Assembly (NCBI GenBank): GCA_940671915.1 | Contig: CALNVZ010003426.1 | Span: 52,275,711-52,339,710, forward strand | Direction: 5' to 3' | Length of the DNA: 64,000 bases | From: Paracentrotus lividus | Lineage: Eukaryota > Echinodermata > Echinoidea > Camarodonta > Echinidae | Part shown: piece by piece, positions 33,630 to 47,421 of the stretch | Numbering within the stretch: the first letter of the stretch is position 1 | Layout of the letters: every line of letters begins with the position of its first letter | Program-made: the position numbers and the translations under genes | Notes under the pieces: model-generated | What the model was told of the DNA's origin: nothing | The model's database searches: none | What the model saw: only the letters and a program-made list of their open reading frames with translations

Positions 33630-36600
33630 GCAATGACATTAGTGATGATGATAGGAAGATTATGGTAGTGATGATGAGGCATGGAGAAAGTAGTGATGAT
33701 AATGAGGAGGGTGGGTTTTATGATGATATGATGCTAAAATGATAAATGAATTTGGGGGTGGTTGTCTTAATAGTTTGGATAATGCACTGCGAGGAAAAAA
33801 TGAACGAAGAATCATGAGGAGTGGTGGTAGGTATGATTGATGATGGTCGATGGTGATGGTGTGATAGGTGATAATGATGATGGTGATGATTATGGGTGGT
33901 GGTGGGTAATGATGGATGAAGTTTGAGGTGATAATAATAATGGTGTGATTGGAATGATGGTGATGGTGATGATGATTAATGGTGATGATGTTGATGATGG
34001 TGGGTGATGAGTGAAATGGTGGTGTGATGACATTGATTGAATGGTGGTGATGATGAAGCTGAATGTTGATGGTGGTGATGAGTTAATAAAATGGTATGAA
34101 TTGTGATCTTATGGTGGTCATGATGATTGATGGTTGAGATTATGGTGATATGATGTGTATGATAATGATGGGTGATGATGAAGGTGGCCGATGTTAAATG
34201 GTGATTGGTATGATGGTGGTGATCAAGATGAAATGTTGACAAGGATAGTGGTGATGATGGATCATGTGATTATGTGATAATGTGGTGATGATAAAAGGTG
34301 GTGATGATGATGATGGTGATGATGATGGTAATATGGTGCTGATGATGGTGATGATGATGTGGTGAATGGTGGTTGGTGATCGTGATGATTGATGATAATG
34401 ATAGTGGTGACTGATGTGGTGGTGATGGTGATGGGGAATGGTGATAAATGATGTGGTGATGGTGGTGGTGATGTTGAATGGTGGTGATGTGATATGATGG
34501 TGGTGTGATGAATGGTGGTGATTGTGGTGGTGATGGTGATGATGGGGTGGTGATGATGATGTGGTGGTGTAGTTATGGGGATATGATGGGTGCGATAATG
34601 ATAATGATGGTGATGATGATGGTGGTGGTGATTGTGATGGGGATGATGGGTGATGATGATGATGGTGGTGGTAATGAGGTGGTGGTGAATTGTGGTGGTG
34701 AATGTTGATAATAGTGATGGTATTGTGGTGGTTGAATGGTGGTCGGTGAGTTGAATGGTGGTGATGGTGGATGACTGATGGTGGTGATGATCGAATGGTG
34801 GTGGTGATTGTTGGTGGTGATGTTGATATAGTGGATGTGATGATGTGGTGGTGATGGTGGTGGTGATGTTTGATGGTGGTGATGGTGATGATGATGGTGG
34901 TGATGGTGATGATATGGTGGTCATGTTGATGATGATGATGGTGATGATGATGGTGCTGATGCGTGATGATAATGTTGATGATGGATAATGATAATGATGG
35001 TGGTGATAATGTGATTGTTTGACAATGCAAGTGGTGATGATAATAATGATGGTGATGAAGTGGTGGTGATGGTGGGTGGTGATGTTTGGTGATGGTGATG
35101 ATAGATATGAATAATGGTGGTGATGAATGGTGATGAATGATGAAGATGATGTTGATGGTGGTGATATGTTGATGATGGTGGTGATGGTGATGATTATGGT
35201 GGTCATGTTGATGATGGTGATTATTATGGTGACTGATGATCTGGTGTGATGATATGATGATGGTGATGATGATAATGATAATGATGGTGGTGAATAATGG
35301 TGATGTTGACAATGATAGTGTGGGGGGGTTTTTTGAAAAGAAAAAAAAAAAAATAAAATTAAATGGGAATTGGTGATTGATGAAGGTGGTGATGATGTGA
35401 TGGTTATGATGGTGGTGGGATGAGGGTGATGTTGACAATATCATGGTGATGATGATGGTGATGATGATGTTGATGATAATGATGATATGAAGGGTGGTGA
35501 TATGATTGTGATAATAATGAATGTTGATGATAATGGTGATTGATGTTTAAAAACTTGTAATTTGAAATGTATCAGTCCTTGGCTGCATTTTCAGTAATTT
35601 AATAAAACCGAATTGGAATTTTAAAAAAAAGGTGATGATTATAGTGGTCATGTTGATGATGGATGATGGTGAGATTATTGGTGATGATGATGGTATGGTG
35701 AATGATGATGTTGAATGAAAGTATGATGGTGATGATTAATGGTGAGATGATATTGAATAAATAATGAATATGAAAGGTGGTGAATTTGAACAATGATAGT
35801 GGTGAATGATGATGAATAAGACGGTGATGATGAAGGTGGTGATGAATGGATGATGATGGTGATGATGGTGCAGAGTGATGGTGATATGATGATGATGGTG
35901 ATGTGGTGGATGATGGTGGTGGTGATGGCGATGAATGATGATGTTTGGTGATGATGATGATGGTGGTGATGATGATTGTGAATGATGATGAGATGGTGAT
36001 TATATGGTGATGATGATGTGATGAACGATTGGTGATGATGATGGTGTGTGATCGTGATGGATGATAATGATAGTGTGATGATGTGTGGTGGTAATGGGGA
36101 TGATGAATGGAAATGGTGATGAATGAGGTGAGATGGTGTGGTGATCGTGAAGGGATGGTGAATGATGTTGGTGGTGATAAGATGGTGATGTTGATGCTGA
36201 TGAATGTTGGTGGTGATGATGATGATGGTGAGAATTTGGTGAATGATGTGGTAATGTGATGATAGATGTTGATGATAAAGATGATGTGATGATGATGGAG
36301 ATGATGATATTGAATAATAATGATGATGATAAGGTGGTGATTTGACAATGATAGTGGTGATGATGATGATAATGACGGTGATGATTGAAGGTGGATATGG
36401 TGAGACGATTGGTGGATGATGGTGCAGACGATGATGGTGATGATGAATGATGGTGATGTGGTTGATTGAGCGTGGTGGTGATGGCGAATGATGATGATGT
36501 TGGTGATGATGGTGGCTGATGAGATGGTGAGATGATGATGATGGTGATTATATGGTGATGATGATGATGATGTGATGGTGATGGTGATGATGATGATGAT

Positions 36601-37095
36601 GATGGAACAATGGTGAGATGATGGTGGTGATCGTGATGATGATAATGGAAGGGTGATGATGGTGTGGTAATGGGATGATGAGATGGTGCTGATGAATGAA
36701 TGGTGGGTGACGTGAGGGGATGGTGATGATGGTTGGTTGTTGAATATGATGGTGATGATAATGTGGTGATGATGACCGATGATGGTTGTGGATGGATGGT
36801 GGTGGTGATGGTGATGAATGGGTGACGTGGAATGGGGACAATAATGATTGTGGATGATGATGATGGTGTGATGATGATGATGGTGATGATGATGGTGATG
36901 ATGGTGGTGGTGAATCGTGATGGGGATGATCATATTGTGATGATGGTGTGGTGATGCGATGATGTGTGGTGCATGATGGTGGTGTGTGGTGATGATGATG
37001 ATGATGGTGGTGGATGAGTTGATGATGTGGTCGGCGATGAGATGGTGATGATGATGATGGTGGGAGGTAGTGATGATGGTGTGATTATAATGATG
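33630..37095. repeat. GAT/GGT-rich satellite tract, version 1
   Basis: About 3.5 kb of imperfect gatgatggtgatggtggt-type triplets. It is interrupted by two unique islands: a poly(A)-like stretch near 35316-35370 and a segment ending in aatttaataaaaccgaattg near 35547-35628. The long His/Ser/Thr-rich minus-strand frames and Asp/Met-rich plus-strand frames here come from the triplet periodicity. Confidence 0.95.
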
Positions 37096-37147
37096 AAGAG
37101 TTTGCTTTGAATAAGATAGATGTTAATATGGAGTGGTTGTATTATAC

Positions 37148-37378
37148 TCTTCCCTGCTCTCTCTCTCTCTCTCTCCTCTCTCTGACTGCTTATCCTCTCT
37201 TCTTCCATAATTCCCTATATCTCCCCTCTCTTACTTCTTTCCCCCCTTTTTTCCCCCCTCATCTCTCTTCCTTCTTTCTTTCTGTCGATCCATTCTTTAC
37301 CCTCCTTATTGTGCATTTCTTCCCCTTCCCTCTTCTATTTCTTACCTTGCTATCTCCTTCTCTCTCTCCTGTCTCTAA
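37148..37378. repeat. Pyrimidine-rich tract, version 1
   Basis: About 230 bp composed almost entirely of C and T on the + strand, starting with a CT run. It is followed by an AAT microsatellite and a GCGCTTT hairpin. The same series occurs at 43890-44115 and 54930-55142. Confidence 0.9.
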
Positions 37379-37379
37379 T

Positions 37380-37445
37380 ATCAATAATAATAATAATACT
37401 AATATTTATACTGCGCTTTTTCCCAGTAGGCTCAAAGCGCTTACA
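37380..37445. repeat. (AAT)n followed by a GCGCTTT / AAAGCGC hairpin
   Basis: After AAT units comes tatttatactgcgcttttt and then ctcaaagcgcttacaa; the gcgcttt (37413) and aaagcgc (37440) arms pair. This arrangement resembles a dispersed repeat I recall as common in marine invertebrate genomes. The family name is not known to me. Versions 2 and 3 of the locus carry damaged forms. Confidence 0.6.
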
Positions 37446-39319
37446 ATACAGTAAAATAATAATAATACATCAATAAGTAATGATGAAAAATGAATATTTT
37501 AAAAAACAAACAAACTACAGGTTACAAAACAGATTCTCTCTCTTCTTGTGGCAGTCTTTCTGGCATAGACTGTACATACTCCCTTACTACAGTTTTGTCG
37601 AAAAAATATAGATCCAGTGGATACGCAAACACATTTTAAGTCAAATGCTTCTCACCTTTCTTTCAAGACAAAGTTGACATCTGATTAGCATTAATTGATA
37701 TTCCAAGTACGATTGTACAATTTTACAAGAATTAAAAGAATTGATAATATATAAACATTTCATTTGCACACTACCAAAGAACAAAACATCCATCTTTTAT
37801 CAGTCAATGTAAAGAAACTCTCAGATTTAAATAGCGACTTTCAAAAAAAAATCCTCATTTTTGCCTCATGAGATGAACTGCTTATCTTCCAGTTCATCAT
37901 GTCAAACTTTTAAAATAAAACTGACTGGTCATGACGACACAAGTTCTATTTTTCTGAATTAATATTGGACAATAATGGAAATGAACCATTAAGGTAGAAA
38001 AATATTTATACTACATTGATTGTCAATCTGCAAATAAATACTGAATACATCATATAACATTGTGTAAAAAAAAAAACTGTACACTCGGGGGAAGAAAAAC
38101 ATTTAGGTGTGAAATATTTTCAAATAATGTAATGTATGTGATACAAATTGAAGCCAAAAGATTTTCCTTGCTGATGCGCTTTGTCTGTATAATTTGCTTT
38201 CGTAAAACAAAAGTTATGCCAAATTTTGGCGATGAAGGAACATATCGAAGTTGTTCACTTCTTTTTGTCCGGAGCGCTGAATTCATGCCATTAATGCGAA
38301 ACCTACACAAGGATGGGCGGAGTGTGAAAAATTGATTTTCTTAATTGTAGAAAACAAGTCAATATCTCAAAATTTTACAACCCAAAGTAATGAAAAAACT
38401 TGTAGAATAAAGTCTAATTTTCCCTGCTTTATGAAAATACCAAACATAACCATGTTTTGATTAATCTTCATACTATAAAAAAAATATATTTTCCGCTTGT
38501 AACCGATTATTTGACACGACTGTAAATATTTTTATTACGCGTCCCATGATAATTTAACAACTTACAGCCTACAAGCTTCTGCTTTCAAAAAATAAATGTT
38601 TTAAATCAAATCAAGTCTTTCAAGGTTGATTCAATCGTATCTACCTGATGGATTGCTATTACTCGCTAAATTTGAAATTTGCCATACGACTCTCGAGAAG
38701 ATACATCCCAAGATTACCACTATCAATAGTCATAATATATATTTAAATGTATCAATAAAAACAAAAAATTCCAGAAATTGAACACTTCAAAACATCAATG
38801 AGTATCACGAGAACTCCAAAGAGAAGACCCTCGGTTCCAGGCTGACGTTAGGTAGGGTGATGGGAAACGGGACGCAGATCTTGGGGCTTCACAAATCCAC
38901 ACAATGGTTTTTTTTTTTAAGGTATTATTGTGAAACTAATAACAAGTTTAAAATCAAATGAATTTCAATTGGAATAACTTTTTTTCCCAATAACAATTCG
39001 AATGCCACTGATTACATATCGTTTCATAATTATACCAGACGCTGATCCTGTAATTAGAAGGCGAAAACATTCCTGAACAATAGTGTACAAGGGATAACCT
39101 TACCCCCCGATGCATCATGGATATAACGAATATTAAAGTTCGTCCCATTTTGGATACTTTAGTATTGGCACTGTAAATACTATGTTCAGTTTGTTTCCTT
39201 TTTTCCCATTTCAGTTAATTCTGGCTCTTTTCATCTTTCATTTCTCTTCTTAGCATTGGTCAATTCAGATTGACATCATGTACGTGGATATTCAGCTGCA
39301 TGAGAGTAGACACACACCC
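37446..39319. other. AT-rich unique sequence, version 1 of the repeated locus
   Basis: No gene was recognised. It aligns with 44170-46244 and 55200-57262 with many one-base insertions and deletions, for example near the shared tgtacactcggg motif at 38078, 45002 and 56016. Confidence 0.75.
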
Positions 39320-40508
39320 CTAATCCTTCTGACATTGTCAAGGCTTTCCATCTGCTTCAATAGATTGTGAAAGTTCATTCTCAACGACCTCCTGTTTCAT
39401 GATTAACCCCCCCCCTCAGGACGCTGTCATCGTTTTCATAGTAAATTTTCGTGATTGTCTTCTTTCGTATTACATGAATTTGTTGTCAAAAGCATTGGTT
39501 TCACGTAGGTTATTCCTGAGGGTTGTCGGACGGCAAGCGTGCTCTTCTTCGTCAGCTGCCAGGTTGTGCTCGTCTTCGTCCTCTGCTAATGCCCTACCTG
39601 CTGTTCGTCAGCTGTGTCGTTCCCGACTGCTCGTCATCATCATTATATAATTCTCCACGGTGCAATCATCCGTCCAAGGTTTTCATCAAATGACATTCAA
39701 CGTCATTCAGGTTCTCAAATTGATTTTGACGCAAGTGAAATCGAAGTTGCATCTTTGTAAGTTCGCTGTCATGATGATTGGGACGCGTGATCAGACTCAG
39801 TCTTCCAGTCCGTGACCGTGTATTCGCGGTTGATTCGTAAGCGTGAGAGACTCTTGTCGCTCAGTCCTCAACGCCGTCGAAATCGCTCCGTAGGAATCGA
39901 CACGACAGAGTTTAGAGAGCGTGGCACCGCACAGTGTTTACGTTCAATGCATGTAATAGACGCGTTTGAATTCGTTCTGCGTCAAATTCCGTTTGTCTCA
40001 AAAATTCCCCTCTTATTGAGGTTCTCACCAGGCGTAAGGTGGTTTATTGACTGAGTCTCAACCTGCGGTTGTCTAAACCGCGTTGTGGTGTTTCGCGCTA
40101 CAGCGACAGTTGGCAGGCTGGAAGCTGTTATGACCGCTTCATCCGATGTGTCTCAAGATTGTGAGACAACTCATAGCTATGACGTACTCACACCCCGATT
40201 CCATCTTTCTGATTTGCCATCACTTCTGAAGATCTTTCTGCGTTGTCATTCTAGCTTTGGCTTGCTTGTGAAGGTGGTCAATCTTGGATGTCGACTTCCC
40301 GCAGCGGCTTCCGAACTGGTTTTGGTGCGGTTTATTCAAATTCCGACCGAGTTCGAGCACGCGAGACCTGAAACGCGCTGTCAGGTTCTCAAAGAACTTT
40401 CTTGAAGACGTAGTCTCTGATACCTTATGCGCGCGTTCGGAGTGCAACGGAGTAGTGATGTTGAAGCTGTTCACGAACCTTCCTGCAGCTCCTTTAAGCT
40501 TCGCGGGC
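39320..40508 (-). CDS. C-terminal part of an unidentified protein, version 1 (frame broken by indels, cut by gap)
   Basis: Read on the minus strand, this GC-richer stretch contains coherent coding segments separated by one-base frame jumps. The segment ending near the stop reads QEVVENELSQSIEADG, and further upstream are KSTSKIDHLHKQAKARM and TTSSRKFF. The same peptides occur in the other two versions with breaks at different places, so the breaks look like sequencing errors rather than pseudogenisation. The version is truncated by the N gap at 40509. I do not recognise the protein: it is hydrophilic and S/T/K/E-rich, with no transmembrane segment or known motif. The probable stop codon is CTA (reverse of TAG) at 39320-39322. 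Confidence 0.5.
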
Positions 40509-40533
40509 NNNNNNNNNNNNNNNNNNNNNNNNN
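40509..40533. other. Assembly gap of 25 N
   Basis: Twenty-five N. The sequence following the gap resumes at a point homologous to about 33651, i.e. it jumps back to the start of the same locus. Confidence 1.
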
Positions 40534-43500
40534 AGTAGTGATGATGAGGAATGGTGGAAGTAGTGGTGATGATGAGGAATGGTGGAAGTAGTGATGATGA
40601 GGAATGGTGGAAGTAGTGTTGATAATGAGGAAGGGTGGTGGTTAATTATGATGATGATGCAAAATGATAAATGATTTGGGGTGGTTGTATTATAGTTTGG
40701 ATATGCACTCACAGGAAAAAATGAGAAATTCATGAGAGTGGTGGTAGGTAGTGATGATGATGGTGATGGTGATAATGACATTGATGATGATGGTGGTAAT
40801 GATGGTGATGTTGATGGTGATAATGATAATGGTGGTGATGATAATGATGGTGATGGTGATGATGATTATGGTGATGATGTTGATGGTGGTGATGATGGTG
40901 ATGGTGATGGTGATGATGGTGGTGATGATGACATTGATGATGGTGGTGGTGATGATGAAGATGATGTTGATGGTGGTGATGATGTTCATAACAATGGTGA
41001 TGATGGTGATGATTATGGTGGCCATGATGATGATGGTGATGATAATGGTGATGATGATGGTGATGATAATGATGGTGATGATGAAGGTGGCGATGATAAT
41101 GGTGATGGTTATGATGGTGGTGATGAGGATGATGTTGACAAGGATAGTGGTGATGATGATCATGATGATTATGTTGATGATAATGATGGTGATGATAAAG
41201 GTGGTGATGATGATGATGGTGATGATGATGGTAATGATGGTGCTGATGATGGTGATGATGATGATGGTGGTGGTGATCGTGATGGTGATGATGATGATAA
41301 TGATAGTGGTGATGATGGTGGTGGTGGATGGTGATGATGGTGATGATGATGGTATAGGGGATGATGGATGATGTGTGGTGTGTGTTGGTGAGTGGTTGAG
41401 TAGATAGTGTGATGATGTGGTGGTGATGGTGATGGGGATGGTGATAAGGTGGTGTGGTGTGGATGTGAATGGTGGTGGTGATATGATGGTGGTGATGTGT
41501 TATTCGTGATGGTGATGTGTGTGATGATGATGTGGTGGTGTAGTATGGGAATGATGATGGTGCGATAATGATAATGATGGGATGATGATGGTGGTGGTGA
41601 TTGTGATGGGGATGATGGGTGATGATGATGATTGGTGGTGGTATGAGTGGTGGTGGTGTGGGAATGTTGATAGGATGGTATTGGGTGTTGAATGGTGGTC
41701 GGGATGATGGTGGTGTGGTGGATGACTGATGGTGGTGATGTGAATGGTGGTCGTGATGTTGTTATGATAGTGGATGGTGATGATTGTGGTGGTGATGGTG
41801 GTGGTGATGTTGATGTGTGATGGTGATGCTGATGGTGATGGGATGATTGGCATGATGATGTGTGGTGATGAGATGGTGATGCGGATGATTGTGAATGGAT
41901 AAGATAGATGGTGTGATTGTGTGTTGAATGCAGTGGTGATGATATAATGATGTGATGAGTGGTGATGGTGGTGGATGTGGTGATGTGATGATGATATGAG
42001 TGTGGAATGATGGAAAAGTTGAGTTGAATTGAAGTGGTATGGGTCTGATGATTATATATGGGATGATGATGTGTATGATTGATATGTGATGATGTAATGA
42101 TTGGGTGGTGAATAATGGTGATGTTGACAATGATAGTGGTGGGGTTTTGAAAAAAATAAATTAATGGGATTGGTGATGATGAAGGTGGTGATGATGTGAT
42201 GGTTAGATGGTGGTGGATGAGGTGATTAAATATCGGTGATGTGTGGGGAGTTTTGTATGATGTATGAATGGTATGATGTATAGAAGGGAAATGTGTTATT
42301 TAAAACTTGTTAAAGTTCAGTCTCCATTTTCGTAATTTAATAAACCTAATTGAATTTAAAAAAGCGGTGATGATTATAGTGGTATGTTGATGATGGATGA
42401 TGGTGAGATTATGGTGATGATGATGGTAATGGTGAATGATGATGTTGATGAAAGTATGATGGTATGATTAATGGTAATGATGATTGATATAATGAATGAA
42501 TATGAATAATGGTGGTGATGTTCGGACAATGATAATGGTGAGATGATGATGATAAGACGGTGGATGATGAAGGTGGTGATGAGATGATGATGATGGTGAT
42601 GATGGTGGGCAGACGATGATGGTGATTGATGATGATGATGGTGAATGATGGTGGATGATAGGTGGTGGTGATGAGCGATGATTATGAATGATGTTGGTGA
42701 TGATGATGATGGTGGATGATGAGATATGATGATGATGATAATGGTGGTTATATGGGATGATGATGGCGATGATGATCGATGTGGTGATGATGTGGTGGTG
42801 ATCGTGATGATGATAATGATAGTGTGATGATGGTGGTGGTGGTATTGTGATGATGAATGATATGTGATGATGATGGTGAGGATGGTGTGTGTGATCGTGA
42901 AGGGATGGTAATGATGTGGTGGTATAGATGGTGTGTTGGTGATGAATGTGGTGGTGATGATGATGATAGTGATGGTGGATGATGTGGATGGTGTGATGTG
43001 TTGATGGAGATGATGTGATGTGATGGAATGATGATAGATAATGATGATGTGGTGGTGATGAATGTAGTGGTGATGATGATGTTAATGACGGTGATGATGA
43101 GTGTATGATGGATCGATTGGTGGTGATGTCAAGATGATGGTGAGTGATGATGAAGTGTGATGATAAGTTGATGTGTGATGCGTGGTGGTGGTTATGGGGA
43201 ATGATGATGATTTGGTGATGATGGTGGTGATGGTGTGATCGTGCATGAGGGATTATGAATGGTTTGGTGGTGATGAATTGGGGTTTCATGATGTAATGAT
43301 GGTGTGTGATGATGATGTGTATGATGGACAATGGTGGTGATGGTGAGTGATGTCGTGATCGATGATATGGAGGAGATATGATGTGTGGATGGATATGAGT
43401 GGTGACTGATGAATGAATGGTGGTATGATGGATGGATGATGATGGTGGTTGTAATAGATGGTGATGATATATGTGGTGATTAGATGATGATGATGGTTGT

Positions 43501-43850
43501 GAGATGGATGGTGGTGGATGATGGCTGATGAATGGTTGTGGTATCGTGGAATGGGGAAATAATGATTGTGAGATGATGATGGTGATGAGGTGTGATGGAA
43601 TGATGATGGTGATGATGATGAGATGGATGATGAGGATGAATGTGGTGATCGTGATGGGGATAGATAATTGTGATGATGGTGATGGTGGTGTAGTGCGTGA
43701 TGTGTGGTGTGATGGTGGAATGATGTGGTGGATGATGATGATGATGGTGGTGGATGATCGTGATGTGATGGTCGGCGATGATGATGGCTGATGATGATGG
43801 ATGGTGGGAGGTAGTGATGAGGTGTGATTATAATCGATGAAGAGTTGCTT
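40534..43850. repeat. GAT/GGT-rich satellite tract, version 2
   Basis: It begins with sequence homologous to 33651-33840 (for example aaaatgataaatgatttggg at 40661) and then runs through triplet repeats. It has the same interrupting islands as version 1, near 42126-42170 and 42293-42365. Asp-rich, Met-rich and His-rich frames are by-products. Confidence 0.95.
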
Positions 43851-43889
43851 TGATAAGATAGATGTTAATATATGGAGTGGTTGTATTAT

Positions 43890-44115
43890 ACTCTCTGCTC
43901 TCTGCTCTCTCTCTCTGCCTCCTCTACTGCTTTCTCTCTTCTTCCATAATTCCCTATATCTCTCTCTTTATTCTTTTAACCCCCTTTTCCCCCCTCTTCT
44001 CTCTTCGCTTCTTTCTTTTCTGTCGATCCATTCTTTACCCTCCCTTATTGTGCATTTCTCCCCTTCCTCTTCTATTTCTTACCCTTGCTCATCTCTCTTC
44101 TCTCTCTCTGTCTCT
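43890..44115. repeat. Pyrimidine-rich tract, version 2
   Basis: Counterpart of 37148-37378 with indels, followed by AAT repeats and tatttatactgcgcttttt. Confidence 0.9.
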
Positions 44116-44169
44116 AATAATCAATAATAATATAATACTTAATATTTATACTGCGCTTTTTCCGTTACA

Positions 44170-46244
44170 GTAAAAAAACGGCAACTATCAAAGCGCCATA
44201 AATGAAAAATCAGTTAATTTTTAATAATTAGCAAGAGAAAAGTCATTATTATAGTTAACATTGGTTAACGAATGTATCCTATTAATTTTTCATGTCATAT
44301 GCAGGAGAATTAAAAACTGTTTTCATAATACGGTTTAGGCGACCCAACATATGCGAAATACTATTTTACAAGGCAAAGCTAACAAACAAATAAATTAACT
44401 CAAAAATTTTTAACAAAAATAAGGTTACAAAACAGATGTCTCTTCTCTTCTGTGGCAGTCTTTCTGGCATCAGACTGTACATACTCCCTTACTACACAGT
44501 TTTGTCGAAAAAATATAGATCCAAGTGATACTGCAAACCACATTTTAAGTCAAATGCTTCTGCACCTTTCTTTCAAGACAAAGTTGACATCTGATTAGAC
44601 ATTAATTTGATATTCAAGTACGTTATTGTATAATTTTACAAGAATTAAAAGAATTGATAATATATAAACTTTCATTTGGCACACTACCAAGAACAAAACA
44701 TCCATCTTTTATCAGTCAATGTTAAAGAAACTCTCAGATTTAAATTGAGCGACTCATTCAAAAAAAAATCCTCATTTTTGCCTCATGAAGATGAATGCTT
44801 ATCTTCCAGGTATATCATGTTCAAACTTTTAAAAAAAATGACTGGTCATGACGAACAAGTATTCTATTTTCTCTGAATTAATATTGGACAAGTAATGGAA
44901 TTGAACATTAAAGGTAGAAAATATAATTTATACTACATTGATTGTCAATCTGCAAATAATACTGTCTAATACATCATATACATTTGTGTAAAAAAAAATA
45001 CTGTACACTCGGGGAGAAAGAAAAACAATTTAGGTGTGAAAATATTTTCAAATAATGTATGTATGTGATACAATTAAGCAAAAAGATTTTCCTTGCTGAT
45101 CGTCTTTGTCTGTATAATTTGCTTCGTAAAACAAAAGTTATGCAAATTTTGTGTCGATGAAGGAACAAATCGAAGTTGTTCACTTCTTTGTTTCCGGAGC
45201 GCTGAATTCATTGCACATTACGTGCGAACTACACAAGGCATGGGCGGAGTGTGAAAAATGGATTTTTCTTAATTGTAGAAAACAAGTCATATCTAACAAA
45301 ATTTAGCAACACACAAAGTAATGAAAAAAATTGTAAGAATAAAGTCTATTTTCCTGCTTTATGAAAATCACAAACATAACCAGTTTGATTAATCTTCATA
45401 CTATAAAAAATATAAATTTTCCGCTTGTACCGTGACTAGTTAAATATTTTTATTACGCGTCCCATGAATAATTTACAACTTACAGCCTACAAGCTCTGGC
45501 TTTCAAAAATATGTTTTAAATCAAATCAAGTCTTCAAGTTGATTTCAATCGTATCTACCTGATGGATTGCTATTAACTCGCTAAAGTTGAAATTTGCATA
45601 CGATCTCTCGAGAAGATACATCCCAAGATAACCACTATCAATAGTCATAATATATATTTAATTGTACATAAAACAAAAATCAGATTTGAACACTTCAAAA
45701 CATCAAGAGTATCACGGAGAAGCTCCATAAGAGAAGACCCTGCGGTTCCAGAGCTGAACGTAGGTAGGTGATGGGGAAACGGAGACGCAGATCTTGGGGC
45801 TTCAACAAAATCCACACAATGTTTTTTTTTTAAGGTATTATTGTGAAACTAATAACAAAGTTTAAAATCAAATAATAATTGGAATTAAGCTTTTGTTTCC
45901 CAATAACAATTCGAATGCCACTGATTACATATCGTTTCATAATTATACCAGACGCGATCCTGTAAATTTAGAAGGGAAAACAATTCCTGAAAATAGTGTA
46001 GCAAGGGTAACGCTTACCCCCCGATGCATCATGGATAACGAATATTAAGTTCGTCCCATTTTGGATACTTTAGTATTGGCACTGTAACATCACTATGTCC
46101 AGTTTGTTTTCTTTTTTCCATTTCAGTTAATTCCTGTGCTCTTTGTCATTTCTTTCATTTCTCCTCTCTTGGTCATTGGTCAATTTCAGATGTGACATCA
46201 TTGTACGTGGATATTCAGCTGCATGAGATGTAGACCACACACCC
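44170..46244. other. AT-rich unique sequence, version 2 of the repeated locus
   Basis: Counterpart of 37446-39319. No gene was recognised. The differences are mostly single-base insertions or deletions. Confidence 0.75.
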
Positions 46245-47421
46245 TATACCTTGACATTGTCAAGGCTTCCATCTGCTTCAATAGATTCGTGAAAGTTCAT
46301 TCTCAACGACGCTCCTGTCTTCAGATTACCCCCTCAGGGACGCTGGTCATCGTTTTCATTAGTAAATTTCGTGATTGTCTTCTTTCGTATTACAATGATT
46401 TGTTGTCAAACATTGGTTTCACGTAGTTATTCCTGAGGGTTGTCGGACGGCAAGGCGTGCTCTTCTTCGCTCAGCTGCCAGGTTGTGCTCGTCTTCGTCC
46501 TTCTTGCTAATCCCTACCTGCTTGTTCGTCAGCTGTGTCGTTCCCTGCTCTCATATCATTATATAATTCTCTCACGTGCAATCATCCGTCCAAGGTTTTC
46601 ATCATGACATTCAACGTATTTCAGGTTTCTAAATTGATTTTGACGCAAGTGAATCGAAGTTGCATCTTTGTAAGTCGCTGTCATGATGATTTGGGACGCG
46701 TCGAATCCAGACTCAGTCTTCCAGTCCGTGACCGGTGTATTCGCGGTTGATTCGGTAAGCGTGAGAGACTCTTGTCCGCTCAGTCCTCACGCCGTCGAAA
46801 TCGCTCGCGTAGGAATCGATCACGACAGAGTTTAGAGAGCGTGGCGACCGCACAGTGTTTACGTTCAATGCATGTAATAGGAGCGCGTTTGATTCGTTCT
46901 GCGTCAAATTCGTTTGTCTCAAAATTCCCCTCTTATTGAGGTCTCACCAGGCGTAAGGTGGTTTATTGACTGAGTCTCAACCGCGGTTGTCTAAACCGCG
47001 TTGTGGTGTTCGCGGCTACAGCGACAGTTGGCAGCGCTGGAAGCTGTTATGACCCTTCATCCGATGTGGTCTCAAGATTGTGAGACAACTCCATAGCTAT
47101 GACGTACTCACACCCGATTCCATCTTTCTGATTTGCCATCACTCTGAAGATCTTTTCTGACGCTTGTCATTCTAGCTTTGGCTTGCTTGTGAAGTGGTCA
47201 ATCTTGGATGTCGCTTCCCGGCGCTTCCGAACTGGTTTTGGGTGGCGGTTTCCTTCAATTCCGACGGCGAGTTCGACACGCGAGACTGGAAACGCGCTGT
47301 CAGGTTTCTCAAAGAACTTCTTGAAGACGTAGTCTCTGGATACCTTATGCAGCGTCGTGTCGGAGGTGGCGAACGGAGTTAGTGATGTTTGAAGCTGTTC
47401 ACGATACCTTCCTGCAGCTGC
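46245..47421 (-). CDS. C-terminal part of an unidentified protein, version 2 (frame broken by indels)
   Basis: On the minus strand, segments of good coding quality follow one another in shifting frames. Near the 3' end is SIEADGSLDNVK followed closely by TAG. Column-by-column comparison with versions 1 and 3 gives one open frame over the last ~120 codons, including the peptides STTWQLTKKSTPCRPTTLRN, NTKEDNHENYYENDDSVPEG and VNLKQEVVENELSQ. Upstream are TTLHKVSETTSSRKFF and a candidate splice donor (gtgagtac near 47106-47113). The protein is charged and S/T/N-rich with no recognised domain, consistent with an intrinsically disordered C-terminus. The gene would be convergent with CELF. Coding status is fairly well supported; identity is unknown. 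Confidence 0.55.

Noticed and set aside
33976..36933. Very long minus-strand open frames rich in His, Ser, Thr and Ile (up to 444 codons)
   Set aside because: They are by-products of GAT/GGT triplet repeats, which lack stop codons in most frames. Frames are also open on the other strand, and the sequence differs by indels between versions of the locus.
40732..41371. Plus-strand Asp/Gly-rich (200 codons) and Met/Val-rich (206 codons) frames
   Set aside because: Same triplet-repeat effect. Two overlapping frames are open at once, which shows periodicity and not coding selection.
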